Assembly: GCA_037045645.1 (NCBI GenBank)
Contig: JBAOIH010000001.1
Location: forward strand, 1,302,001 to 1,366,000
Origin: Nocardioides sp.
GTDB lineage: Bacteria > Actinomycetota > Actinomycetes > Propionibacteriales > Nocardioidaceae
DNA length: 64,000 bases
Reading direction: 5' to 3'
The notes under the pieces: generated by a model
What the model was told of the DNA's origin: nothing
Seen by the model: the letters and a program-made list of their open reading frames with translations, nothing else
Databases searched by the model: none
Shown: positions 44,355 to 52,914 of the stretch, piece after piece
How positions within the stretch are numbered: position 1 is the first letter of the stretch
Layout of the letters: every line of letters begins with the position of its first letter
Translations under genes and position numbers: made by a program

Positions 44355-44431
44355 CACTTGTGCCCGGTCGGCGGGATTTACGCGTGCACCTGTGCCCGCT
44401 GAGCGGGATTTACGCGTGCACTTGTGCCCGG
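44355..44431. repeat. Second 32-bp-period repeat at the 3' end of the esterase gene
   Basis: Units begin CACTTGTGCCCGGTCGGCGG at 44355, CACCTGTGCCCGCTGAGCGG at 44387 and CACTTGTGCCCGGTCGGCGG at 44419, with GGATTTACGCGTG between. The sequence differs from the GACCTGTCGC family but has the same 32-bp period. The TTA within one unit (44410-44412) is the stop codon of the minus-strand esterase. Confidence 0.88.
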
Positions 44432-45648
44432 TCGGCGGATCGGTGGGTGTTCCACGACCAGGTCAGGAACCTGTCCACCGCGCGGATGGAGTGGGCGCCG
44501 CGGATCGAGTGGAAGATGTCGAAGGCGTGCTGGGCGCCGGGGAACTCGGCGTACGCCACCTTGTTGCGTGACACCTGGCGCAATCGATCCACGAACAGCC
44601 GGGCCTGACCGACGTCGACCAGGGTGTCGTTGGCGCCGTGCAGCACGAAGAAGTCCGGCGCCTGGTCGGTGATCCGCAGGATCGGTGAAGCGGCCTCGAA
44701 GGCCGCGGGGTCGTCGGCGAATTTCCGCTTCAGTACCCGCGGGGCCAGGAACCCGTCGCGCATCAGTTCGGCGCTGCGCAGCCCCGTCGAGCCCGCGAAG
44801 TCGTACACGCCGTAGAACGGCACCGCCGCCTGCACACTCGTGTCGACGTCCTCGAAGCCGGGCTGCCACTCCGGGGCGTTGGGAGTCAACGCCGCCAAGG
44901 CTGCGAGGTGACCGCCCGCCGAGCCGCCGGTGATGGCGACGTACGACGGGTCGCCGCCGTAGTCGGCGATGTGCTCCTTGATCCACGCCAGCGCCGCCTT
45001 CACGTCGAGGATCTGGGCGGGGAAGTAGTCGCGTGGCGCGAGCCGGTAGTTGATCGCGACGCAGATCCAGCCCTTGCGCGCCATCCGGTACATCAACGGC
45101 TGACCCTGCTGATCCTTGCGCCCCACCGTCCAGGCGCCGCCGTGCACCTGCAACAACACCGGAGCGCCGGCCAAGTCGTCGATGTCGGGACGCAGGATGT
45201 CGAGGTGCCCGCGCTTGCCGTAGTCGGTGAAGACCACGTCACGCTCCACGCGTACGCCCGGCTCGGGGAAGCGGAAGGGTCGTGCGACCTGACGCCACGG
45301 AGTGGCGAGTTCCGCGGGCGTGGGCGCTGCGTCGAGCCGCTCGACGTACGCTCCCAGGCCCTCCACCAACGCGTCCTCGGCGACCTGTTGGCTGCGCTGG
45401 CTCTGCTTCATCTTGTACGCCAACCCAGCCGCGCTCGCACCCGCAGCCAGGAGGCCCAACCGGCCCACGCGGCCGCGTACGACACTCAGGCCGGTATCCA
45501 CGGCGATCAGACCCAGCAGGTGCGGCGCGAGTTCGTCGGTCAGCCAGCCGGCGAAGAACGACGGGACCCCCGAGCGGGGACCACGAGACGGTCGCAATGC
45601 ATTGCCGACCAGAGCCGAGATGACCAGAGAACGACGCAGATATCCCAC
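44410..45648 (-). CDS. Alpha/beta hydrolase, HSL-type esterase/lipase
   Basis: A 412-residue protein with about 90 N-terminal residues including membrane-associated helices (TDELAPHLLGLIAVDTGLSV; LGLLAAGASAAGLAYKMKQ). A hormone-sensitive-lipase-type domain follows with the HGGAWTVG oxyanion motif, GGSAGGHLAAL nucleophile elbow, Asp in HGANDTLVD and His in GAQHAFDIF. It resembles LipC-type actinobacterial esterases. The KstR box at 45679 lies 31 bp upstream of its ATG and is shared with the divergent wax ester synthase gene. The last five codons (AQVHA) and the stop are encoded by a 32-bp repeat unit. Confidence 0.88.
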   Translation of the reverse strand: MGYLRRSLVISALVGNALRPSRGPRSGVPSFFAGWLTDELAPHLLGLIAVDTGLSVVRGRVGRLGLLAAGASAAGLAYKMKQSQRSQQVAEDALVEGLGAYVERLDAAPTPAELATPWRQVARPFRFPEPGVRVERDVVFTDYGKRGHLDILRPDIDDLAGAPVLLQVHGGAWTVGRKDQQGQPLMYRMARKGWICVAINYRLAPRDYFPAQILDVKAALAWIKEHIADYGGDPSYVAITGGSAGGHLAALAALTPNAPEWQPGFEDVDTSVQAAVPFYGVYDFAGSTGLRSAELMRDGFLAPRVLKRKFADDPAAFEAASPILRITDQAPDFFVLHGANDTLVDVGQARLFVDRLRQVSRNKVAYAEFPGAQHAFDIFHSIRGAHSIRAVDRFLTWSWNTHRSADRAQVHA

Positions 45649-45678
45649 AACTTCAGCCTAACCAGAGACAAGTGAAAC

Positions 45679-45692
45679 TAGAACGTGTTTCA
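45679..45692. promoter_or_regulatory. KstR box between the esterase and wax ester synthase genes
   Basis: TAGAACGTGTTTCA keeps the AAC-N2-GTT core. The wider sequence TGAAACTAGAACGTGTTTCA has outer symmetric TGAAAC/GTTTCA arms as well. It lies between divergent starts at 45648 (minus) and 45702 (plus). Confidence 0.82.
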
Positions 45693-45701
45693 TTCGTTGT
45701 C

Positions 45702-47168
45702 ATGGTCATGAACGACTTGGGATCCGCAGGCGTAGAGCGACTGAGCGGGCTGGATGCGAGTTTCCTCTATCTGGAGACGCCACAGCAGTTGATGCACGTG
45801 TGCGGGCTGCTGGTGCTGGACCCCGGCACCGTCCCGGGTGGGTACGACTTCGAGCGGATGCGGCGACTGATCGCACAACGGATGAGCAGCGTCCCCACCT
45901 TCACCCGCAAGTTGCGCCATGTGCCGTTCGACCTCGACCACCCGGTGTGGGTGACCGACACCGACTTCTCGATCAAGCGCCACGTGCACCGGATGGCGCT
46001 CCCGGCGCCCGGCGGCGAGAGCGAGTTGATCGAACTCGCCAGCCACCTCGCCGGACTGCCCCTCGACCGTGGTCGGCCGCTGTGGGAGATGGCGATCATC
46101 GAGGGCCTCGAAGGTGGCCGGATCGCCGTACTGACCAAGATGCACCATGCGACCGTCGACGGGGTGAGCGGCGCGAACCTGATCTCGCACCTGTGCAGTC
46201 TCGAGCCGGACGCACCGCCGCTGATGAGCGGGACCGCGTTGCCCAACACCGCCGAGCCCAGTGACCTCAACCTGCTCGCCCGTGCGGTGGTGAGCAACCT
46301 GGCTCGCCCGCTCGGCGCCGCCCGGTTGGTGCTGCCTTCGGTCAGCGCGCTGGGCAACACGCTGGGACGAGTCAGGCGAGGCAAGGCGATGGCGGCACCG
46401 TTCACGGCTCCCCGCACCTCGTTCAACGGCACCATCACCGGTCATCGGGTGCTCGGACTCGCCGAGATCCCCCTGGCTGCGGTCAAGGACGTCAAGAACG
46501 CGACCGGCTCGACGGTCAACGATGTCGTGCTGACGATCGCGGGGGGCGCGTTGCGTGCCTACCTGGAGCGGCGTGAGGAGTTGCCCGAGCACTCATTGCT
46601 CGCGACCGTGCCCGTGTCCGTACGCGAGATCTCGACGCACGGGGGCGGATCCAACAAGGTGTCCGCGCTCTTCGCCCGGCTGGGCACCGACATCGCGGAT
46701 CCGTTGGAACGACTGGCGCAGATCACGGCCGCCAACGCGATCGCGAAGGAACACAACCAGTCGATCCCCGCCGACACGCTGCAGGACTGGGCGCAGTTCG
46801 CGGCACCTCGCACGTTCGGGCTCGCGGTGCGGGCGTACGCCGGTTGGCGACTCGCCGAGCGGCACCCGGTCGTACACAACCTGGTGATCAGCAATGTTCC
46901 GGGTCCACCGATGGCGTTGTTCTTCGCCGATGCGAAGGTGGAGCGGATGTATCCCCTTGGTCCGGTCTTCCACGGCGCGGGGCTCAACATCACGGCGATG
47001 TCGCACAACGACAAGATCGACATCGGCGCGATCGCGTGTGCCGAGCAGGTCCCCGACGTCGAGGACCTCGTCTCCGGGTTCCCGGTCGAACTTCAGCGGC
47101 TCCAGGAGACGCTGGCTGCCAAGACCCCGAAGGTCAAGAAGCGCCCCGCGCGTTCGCGCGCGCGTTGA
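45702..47168 (+). CDS. Wax ester synthase / diacylglycerol acyltransferase (WS/DGAT)
   Basis: A 488-residue protein of the WES/DGAT family, which acylates diacylglycerol or fatty alcohols to store lipid. The active-site motif is MHHATVDGVSG (HHxxxDG at about residues 148-154). Other conserved blocks are LSGLDASFLYLETP at the N-terminus, LDRGRPLWEM, NDVVLTIAGGALRAYL and NLVISNVPGPP. ATG 45702 (or 45708) is preferred; the upstream GTG at 45672 would place the KstR box inside the gene. KstR control suggests that acyl-CoA from sterol catabolism is diverted to storage lipid. Confidence 0.9.
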   Translation: MVMNDLGSAGVERLSGLDASFLYLETPQQLMHVCGLLVLDPGTVPGGYDFERMRRLIAQRMSSVPTFTRKLRHVPFDLDHPVWVTDTDFSIKRHVHRMALPAPGGESELIELASHLAGLPLDRGRPLWEMAIIEGLEGGRIAVLTKMHHATVDGVSGANLISHLCSLEPDAPPLMSGTALPNTAEPSDLNLLARAVVSNLARPLGAARLVLPSVSALGNTLGRVRRGKAMAAPFTAPRTSFNGTITGHRVLGLAEIPLAAVKDVKNATGSTVNDVVLTIAGGALRAYLERREELPEHSLLATVPVSVREISTHGGGSNKVSALFARLGTDIADPLERLAQITAANAIAKEHNQSIPADTLQDWAQFAAPRTFGLAVRAYAGWRLAERHPVVHNLVISNVPGPPMALFFADAKVERMYPLGPVFHGAGLNITAMSHNDKIDIGAIACAEQVPDVEDLVSGFPVELQRLQETLAAKTPKVKKRPARSRAR

Positions 47169-48039
47169 CGCTGTGCACCGCTTCGACGAAGACCGGAACG
47201 AAGCGCTCGGACTGCATCACGCACGAGGCGTGGCCCGCGTCGAGGTCGTGGATCGTGGCTCCGGGGATCCGACGCGCCAGGACGTACTGCCGCCCGGTGG
47301 GGATCACCCGGTCCTGGTTGTTGATCACCACGGCCGTGGGGACGTCGATCTGACGCAGCCACGGCACGGAGTGGTGCTTGCCGAGGCCCGCCAGCGCCTG
47401 CGCGATGCCGTACGGACTGGTGCTGCGCACCTGCTGCATCGCCCAGTCGTGGATGTCGTGGTCCACCAAATCGAGCGCCTCGGCGGAGTTGCGAGCCATT
47501 TCGGTGGCCGCGGGGGAGCGCGAGACGACCTTGGCACCGAGGATCGCGGTCGACATGCTGGCGAAGAACGCGTGCTCGGTGATGCTGCGCCGGAAGCGGT
47601 CGGTGCTGGCGGCCAGGATCAGCCCGCGTACGCGCGAGGGATGCTGGCGCCACACCCGCTGGGTGATGATCGAGCCCATCGAGTACCCCGCGACGATCGC
47701 CTGGTCGATCTCCAGCACGTCGAGCAGCGCGACGGCGTCATCGGCTGCGGCTCGCAGACTGAAGCCCTGGTCGCAGATGCCTTGTCCGTGCATCCGCTGG
47801 TCGAGGGTGATCACGCGATAGCGCTTGATCAGCGTCGGGATCGAGGGATACCAGGTCAGCAGTCCCGTGCAGCCAAGGGCGTGGAGCAACAGCAGCGCCG
47901 GTGCGTCGGGCGTGGGGCCGGGGGTGTCGGTGACGTACGTCGTGCCGCGTCCGGGCAACGTCACCATCCGGCCGTCGGGAATCGGGGCGTACGGCAGGTA
48001 GACCTGCTTGAGCAACCCTCGTGGCGACAGCAGTGACAT
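47134..48039 (-). CDS. Alpha/beta hydrolase fold protein
   Basis: A 301-residue serine hydrolase. The nucleophile elbow is VAGYSMGSII, the oxyanion His-Ala is in LLLHALGCTG, the acid is in NNQDRVIP and the catalytic His in DLDAGHASCVMQS. The fold is like that of meta-cleavage or ester hydrolases, but the substrate is unknown. It overlaps the convergent WS/DGAT gene by 35 bp. The KstR box at 48050 is 11 bp upstream of its ATG, shared with the ChsE1-ChsE2 gene, so a role in steroid metabolism is likely. Confidence 0.83.
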   Translation of the reverse strand: MSLLSPRGLLKQVYLPYAPIPDGRMVTLPGRGTTYVTDTPGPTPDAPALLLLHALGCTGLLTWYPSIPTLIKRYRVITLDQRMHGQGICDQGFSLRAAADDAVALLDVLEIDQAIVAGYSMGSIITQRVWRQHPSRVRGLILAASTDRFRRSITEHAFFASMSTAILGAKVVSRSPAATEMARNSAEALDLVDHDIHDWAMQQVRSTSPYGIAQALAGLGKHHSVPWLRQIDVPTAVVINNQDRVIPTGRQYVLARRIPGATIHDLDAGHASCVMQSERFVPVFVEAVHSVNARANARGAS

Positions 48040-48049
48040 GCCTCTAGAC

Positions 48050-48063
48050 TAGAACACGTTCTA
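48050..48063. promoter_or_regulatory. KstR box between the hydrolase and the chsE1-chsE2 operon
   Basis: TAGAACACGTTCTA is a perfect palindrome, with exactly the form reported for mycobacterial KstR sites. It lies between divergent starts at 48039 (minus) and 48087 (plus). Confidence 0.92.
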
Positions 48064-48086
48064 ACTTTCTCAACCGAGGAGCACGC

Positions 48087-50330
48087 GTGAGTGTCGACCA
48101 GGAAGCTCTGGAGGCGATCGGAGAGGTCGCTCGCGAAGCCTTCGAACGTGGCGGCGGGTGGGAGCAACTGGCTGCCTCCGGTGTGCTCAGCGCCGGTGTG
48201 CCGGAGGAGTACGACGGCGCCGGTCTCGGCCTGGCAGGAGTCGCCGAGGTGCTGCGCATCCAGGGAGCCGCGGCCGACGAGTCGCCGCTGCTCTCCACGA
48301 TGATCGGCGGGCTGGTCATCGAGGCTTTCGGGACGCCCGAGCAACGCGACACCTGGTTGCCTGCCATCGCGTCCGGTGCAGCGCGCCTCGGTCTCGCACT
48401 CAGCGAGCCAGGTCATGGACTGCTGTCGGGACCCGACACTCGACTTGAGAACGGCCGACTCACCGGCCGCAAGATCCGAGTCTCGAATGCGACTGACGCC
48501 GATCTGCTGATCGTCAGCGCCCGGGCGGCCGACGAGTCGGTGCTCGCGCTCGTGGACGCTTCGGATCCCGGAATCGGTGTCACCACAGAGCCCAGTTCGC
48601 TCGGTCTGATCAACCAAGACTCGTCCTACGCGACGGTGGTCTTCGACAACGTGCCGACCGTGGCGCTGGGCGCCGGTGCCGTGGACCAGACCCGCGCGCT
48701 GGTGATCGCCGGCATCCTGGCGCGTGCGGCCGGTCTGGTCGCGGGTGCGTGCGATCTGACTGCCGGTTATCTCAAGGAGCGGACGCAGTTCGGCCGCGCG
48801 CTGGCCGAGTTCCAGGCCGTCGCACAGCAGATCGCCGACGTGTACGTCGCCGCGCGCACCCTCGACCTGGTGGCCGCCAACGCGGTCGAACGCGTCGGGT
48901 CCGGCGCTGTCGAGGCCCGCGATCTCGACCTCGCCGTGGGTGCGTACTGGGCCTGCGTCGAGGCCCCGCAGGCGCTGCACACCTGCCATCACCTGCACGG
49001 TGGCATGGGCGTGGACGAGACCTATCCGCTGCATCGCTACTACAGCCAGGTCACCGACCTGGTGCACGTCCTGGGTGGTGCCGACGCGAACCTGGAGGCC
49101 ATCGCGCCCGAGGACCCCTCCTGGAAGAACCCCGAACTGACCGAGGACCAGCGCACACTCAAGGCACAACTGCGGTCCTACTTCGCCGGACTTGCCTCTC
49201 CCGAGGAGCACCACGAGATGGGCCGCGACCGGCATGGCCCGGTCTATCAGCGCACCATCAAGCAGATGGGCACCGACGGCTGGATGGGCGTCGGCTGGCC
49301 CAAGGAGTACGGCGGGCACGGCTTCGGAGATCTGGAGCAGACGATCTTCGCCAACGAGGCGCAGTACGCCGACGTCCACCTGCCGTCGGTCACGCTGCAG
49401 ACCGTGGGCCCGACGCTCCAGGCGTACGGCACCTCGGAGCAGAAGGAGCGCTTCCTCGGACCGATCCTGGCCGGTGACGTGCACTTCGCGATCGGCTACT
49501 CCGAGCCGGATGCGGGCACCGACCTGGCGTCGCTGCGTACCAGTGCCAAGTTGATCGACGACGGCGAGGGTGAGCCGTTCTATCTGGTCAACGGGCAGAA
49601 GATGTGGACCACCGGTGGCCACCAGGCCGACTTCGTCTGGCTCGCGGTGCGCACCGACGCCGACGCGCCCAAGCACAAGGGCATCTCGATCCTGATCGTC
49701 GACACCACCGATCCGGGCTATTCGTGGACGCCGATCATCACCGCTGACGGCTCCCACCACGTGAACGCCACCTTCTATCAAGACGTACGCGTGCCGGTGT
49801 CGATGCGCGTAGGTGAAGAGAACGCAGGCTGGCAGTTGATCACGACCCAGCTCAACCACGAGCGGGTCATGCTCGCTCCGGCTGGGCGGATCGAGGGACT
49901 GCGCGACCGCGTGGTGCGATGGGCCGAGAAGGCAGGGGTCGCCGACCGCGCCGACGTGCAGCGCGTGCTCGGGCAGGCCACTGCGGTCTTCCGCGTCAAC
50001 GAGTTGCTCAACTGGGAGGTCGCGCACGCGGGGGAGCGCAACAAGACGATCCCGGCCGCGCAGGCCGCAGCCGCGCAGAAGCGCGCGGTCGCCGACGCGT
50101 CGTCCTCGAAGGTCTTCGCCGCCGACCGGATCCAGACGGTGGGCCGGGCCCTGGCGGGGATCGTGCACCGCTATGGCGATCCGGCCGACCCGGAGACGGC
50201 CGAGTTGATGAGCTATCTCGACGCCCAGGCCAAGCGCAACATCGTGCTCACCTTCGGCGGTGGTGTTACCGAGGTGCAGAAGGAACTGATCTCGATGTTC
50301 GGTCTCGGACTGCCGCGGGTGCCGCGATGA
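48087..50330 (+). CDS. Fused acyl-CoA dehydrogenase ChsE1-ChsE2 (FadE28-FadE29 equivalent)
   Basis: A 747-residue protein with two acyl-CoA dehydrogenase modules. Residues 1-335 resemble FadE28/ChsE1 (LKERTQFGRALAEFQAVAQQIADVYVAARTLDLVAANAVERV). Residues 345-747 resemble FadE29/ChsE2 (GYSEPDAGTDLASLRTSAKL, MWTTGGHQADFVWLAVRTDADAPKHKGISILIVD, AKRNIVLTFGGGVTEVQKELISMFGLGLPR). In mycobacteria these are separate chains of a heterotetramer that dehydrogenates the three-carbon sterol side chain. The fused order and the downstream chsH2/chsH1 and ltp2 genes reproduce the igr operon. A KstR box precedes it; its stop overlaps the next start. Confidence 0.9.
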   Translation: MSVDQEALEAIGEVAREAFERGGGWEQLAASGVLSAGVPEEYDGAGLGLAGVAEVLRIQGAAADESPLLSTMIGGLVIEAFGTPEQRDTWLPAIASGAARLGLALSEPGHGLLSGPDTRLENGRLTGRKIRVSNATDADLLIVSARAADESVLALVDASDPGIGVTTEPSSLGLINQDSSYATVVFDNVPTVALGAGAVDQTRALVIAGILARAAGLVAGACDLTAGYLKERTQFGRALAEFQAVAQQIADVYVAARTLDLVAANAVERVGSGAVEARDLDLAVGAYWACVEAPQALHTCHHLHGGMGVDETYPLHRYYSQVTDLVHVLGGADANLEAIAPEDPSWKNPELTEDQRTLKAQLRSYFAGLASPEEHHEMGRDRHGPVYQRTIKQMGTDGWMGVGWPKEYGGHGFGDLEQTIFANEAQYADVHLPSVTLQTVGPTLQAYGTSEQKERFLGPILAGDVHFAIGYSEPDAGTDLASLRTSAKLIDDGEGEPFYLVNGQKMWTTGGHQADFVWLAVRTDADAPKHKGISILIVDTTDPGYSWTPIITADGSHHVNATFYQDVRVPVSMRVGEENAGWQLITTQLNHERVMLAPAGRIEGLRDRVVRWAEKAGVADRADVQRVLGQATAVFRVNELLNWEVAHAGERNKTIPAAQAAAAQKRAVADASSSKVFAADRIQTVGRALAGIVHRYGDPADPETAELMSYLDAQAKRNIVLTFGGGVTEVQKELISMFGLGLPRVPR

Positions 50331-51718
50331 GCGCGCCCGAGGGGGTCGAGCCCTCCGAGGTGGTCGAGCAACGTCGAGACCACGACTGGATCATGGCGCA
50401 GGCAGCCGAGATGCAAGCTCGTGGTGAGACCGCGCCACGACCGGCGCTCGATGCCGTGAACCCCGCGATGATCCGGCACTGGGCGGAGGCGATGGGCGAC
50501 ACCGACCCTCGCTGGCAGGGTGCCGATGGCGTGGCGCCGCCCGCGATGGCACAGGTGTGGACGATGTACGGACTCGACCCGCATCGCCCGTCCGACGACC
50601 CGCTGCACGGCACCATGCAGGCACTAGATGCGGCCGGCTTCACCAGTGTGCTGGGCACCAACTGTGATCAGACCTACGCCCGTCCGCTCGCGATCGGGGA
50701 GCGTCCCGAGATCTCGACCCGGCTGACGTCGGTCGTCGGCCCGAAGCGCACGGGAGTCGGTGAGGGCTACTTCGTCACCACCGAGTCGATCTGGCGAGTC
50801 GACGGTGAAGAGGTCGCGACGATGACCTTCCGGGTGCTGAAGTTCAAGCCCGGCACCGGCCGTCCCAGCGTGGACCGTACGAAGACCGTGCGACCGGTGA
50901 TCAACCGCGACAACGCGTTCTTCTTCGAGGGGACTGCGCTCGGCGAGGTGCGGATCCAGAAGTGCAACGCCTGCGGCGAGTTGCGGCACCCTCCCGGCCC
51001 GGTCTGTCCGTCGTGTCATGCCATGGATCGTGGCTGGATCGTCGCCTCGGGGCGTGGAGTCGTACATTCGTACGTCGTCCACCACGCGCCCCAACTGCCC
51101 GGCAAGCGGCTGCCGTTGCCGCTCGCGGTGGTGGAGTTGGAGGAAGGCGTACGCCTGGTCGGTGCCGTCCAGGGTGTCACCGAGGACGCACCCCTGGAGA
51201 TCGGTGCGGCGGTCCGGGCGGTCTTCGACCGGATCGACGACGACCTGACCCTCGTCGCCTTCCGCCCCGAGTCGGCAGAAATCCCCGCCGAGTCGGCAGG
51301 AATCCCCGCCGAGTCGGCAGAAATCCCCGCCGAGTCGGCAGAAATCGCGCAGTGGTCCCTGCCGATCACGCCGACCCTGATCGTCTCGACCGCATTGGCC
51401 ACCCGCGACTTCCAAGACGTCCACCACGATCGCGACCTGGCGATCAAGCGGGGCAGCAAGGACATCTTCCTCAACATCTTGACCACCACGGGTCTGGCGC
51501 AGAAGTACGTCGGCGACTGGGCGCGCGAGCAGCGCTGGGACGAGTTCAAGATCACCGCCTGCGCGCTGCGACTCGGCGCCCCCGCCTACCCGTACGACAC
51601 CCTCACCTTCACCGGCGCCATCGTCGAGGAAGAGGGCAACACCCTGGTGGTCGACGTGACCGGCAAGGTGTCGCTCGGCGATCACGTCACGGCTCGGATC
51701 ACCTTGGAGAAGTCATGA
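50327..51718 (+). CDS. Fused side-chain enoyl-CoA hydratase ChsH2-ChsH1
   Basis: A 463-residue protein. Residues 1-165 form the MaoC-like domain of ChsH2. Residues 185-310 form its DUF35 domain, with a zinc-ribbon CNACGELRHPPGPVCPSC. Residues 342-463 are a second MaoC hotdog equal to ChsH1, with the hydratase motif DFQDVHHDRDLAIKRGSKDIFLNILTTTG. In M. tuberculosis these are two proteins (Rv3542c, Rv3541c) forming an alpha2beta2 hydratase that also docks Ltp2 through DUF35. Here they are joined by a linker of four seven-residue repeats (ESAEIPA) encoded by a 21-bp DNA repeat. Confidence 0.9.
   Translation: MSAPEGVEPSEVVEQRRDHDWIMAQAAEMQARGETAPRPALDAVNPAMIRHWAEAMGDTDPRWQGADGVAPPAMAQVWTMYGLDPHRPSDDPLHGTMQALDAAGFTSVLGTNCDQTYARPLAIGERPEISTRLTSVVGPKRTGVGEGYFVTTESIWRVDGEEVATMTFRVLKFKPGTGRPSVDRTKTVRPVINRDNAFFFEGTALGEVRIQKCNACGELRHPPGPVCPSCHAMDRGWIVASGRGVVHSYVVHHAPQLPGKRLPLPLAVVELEEGVRLVGAVQGVTEDAPLEIGAAVRAVFDRIDDDLTLVAFRPESAEIPAESAGIPAESAEIPAESAEIAQWSLPITPTLIVSTALATRDFQDVHHDRDLAIKRGSKDIFLNILTTTGLAQKYVGDWAREQRWDEFKITACALRLGAPAYPYDTLTFTGAIVEEEGNTLVVDVTGKVSLGDHVTARITLEKS
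51269..51346 (+). repeat. In-frame 21-bp tandem repeat forming the ChsH2-ChsH1 linker
   Basis: Units starting GAGTCGGCAGAAATCCCCGC occur at 51269, 51290 (one change), 51311 and 51332 (truncated). Each codes ESAEIPA (once ESAGIPA). The array lies at codons 315-340, exactly between the end of the DUF35 domain and the start of the second hotdog. Confidence 0.93.
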
Positions 51719-52883
51719 GTACGTTGCGCGGCGTCGCCGCCATCGCGGGCATCGGCGCGACCGAATTCTCCAAGGACTCGGGGCGATCCAGCTTCAACTC
51801 AGTGCCGAGGCCACGCTGCATGCCCTCGCCGATGCCGGGCTCACTCCCCAGGACGTCGACGGGCTGACCACGTTCACGATGGACACCTCGTCGGAGATCG
51901 CGTTGGCGCGCGAACTCGGTATGGGGGAGTTGCGGTTCTTCAGCCGGATCAACTACGGCGGTGGCGCGGCGTGCGCCACCGTCCAGCAGGCGGCGATGGC
52001 GGTCGCGACCGGGGTCGCCGATGTGGTGGTCGCCTACCGAGGCTTCAACGAACGGTCCGGCCAACGCTTCGGCCAGGTGCAGAACTGGGCCGCTCAGCAG
52101 GTCAACACCAACGGCCTCGACAACGCCTGGACCTATCCCCACGGCCTCTCCACGCCCGCCGCGACCGTGGCGATGCAGGCTCGGCGCTATCTGCACGAGT
52201 ATGGCGCGAGCGCCGACGCCTTCGGCCATGTCGCCGTCGCGGATCGCCGTCACGCCGCCACCAACCCGGACGCGTTCTTCTACGGCAAGCCGATCACCCT
52301 CGACGACCACCGCAACTCGCGGATGATCGCCGACCCGCTGCGGCTGCTCGACTGCTGCCAGGAGTCGGACGGCGCGGTGGCACTGGTGATCACCTCGACC
52401 GAGCGTGCGCGTGACCTGGCCCAGGGCGCCGTACCGATCCTCGCCGCCGCGCAGGGCAGCGCCCCCGACCAGTTCGTGATGACGTCCTACTATCGCGACG
52501 ACCTCGGCATCCCCGAGATCGGCATCGTCGGGCGCGAGTTGTGGCATCAGTCAGGCCTGGTTCCACGCGACATCCAGACCGCAGTTCTCTACGACCACTT
52601 CACGCCGTACGTGCTGATGCAACTGGAGGAACTCGGCTTCTGCGGTCGTGGCGAGGCACCGGATTTCGTCGCCGACGGCGCGATCGAGATCGGCGGCCGG
52701 CTGCCGATCAACACTCATGGCGGGCAACTCGGCGAGGCATACATCCACGGCATGAACGGCATCGCCGAGGGCGTACGACAGGTGCGCGGCACGTCGGTCA
52801 ACCAGGTCGAGGACGTGGCTCATATCCTGGTCACCGCAGGCACCGGTGTGCCGACCAGCGGGTTGATCCTGGGCAGGGACTGA
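51715..52883 (+). pseudogene. ltp2: Thiolase-like aldolase Ltp2, one frameshift
   Basis: From ATG 51715 frame 1 reads MSTLRGVAAIAGIGATEFSKDSGRS, then conserved sequence continues in another frame from about 51790: LQLSAEATLHALADAGLTPQDVDGLTTFTMDTSSEIALARELG and onward to RGTSVNQVEDVAHILVTAGTGVPTSGLILGRD. One missing base near 51786-51792 explains it. Corrected length is 389 residues, as for Ltp2, the lipid-transfer-protein-type thiolase that, with ChsH2's DUF35, cleaves the last side-chain carbons by a retro-aldol reaction to release the 17-keto steroid. It is ATGA-coupled to the hydratase gene. A sequencing error is likely. Confidence 0.88.
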
Positions 52884-52914
52884 AGTCGTACGACGCGGCT
52901 GTCATGCTGCGTAG

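Noticed and set aside
45672..45701. GTG 45672 as the start of the wax ester synthase gene
   Set aside because: It would place the KstR operator inside the coding sequence and adds ten residues without family similarity.
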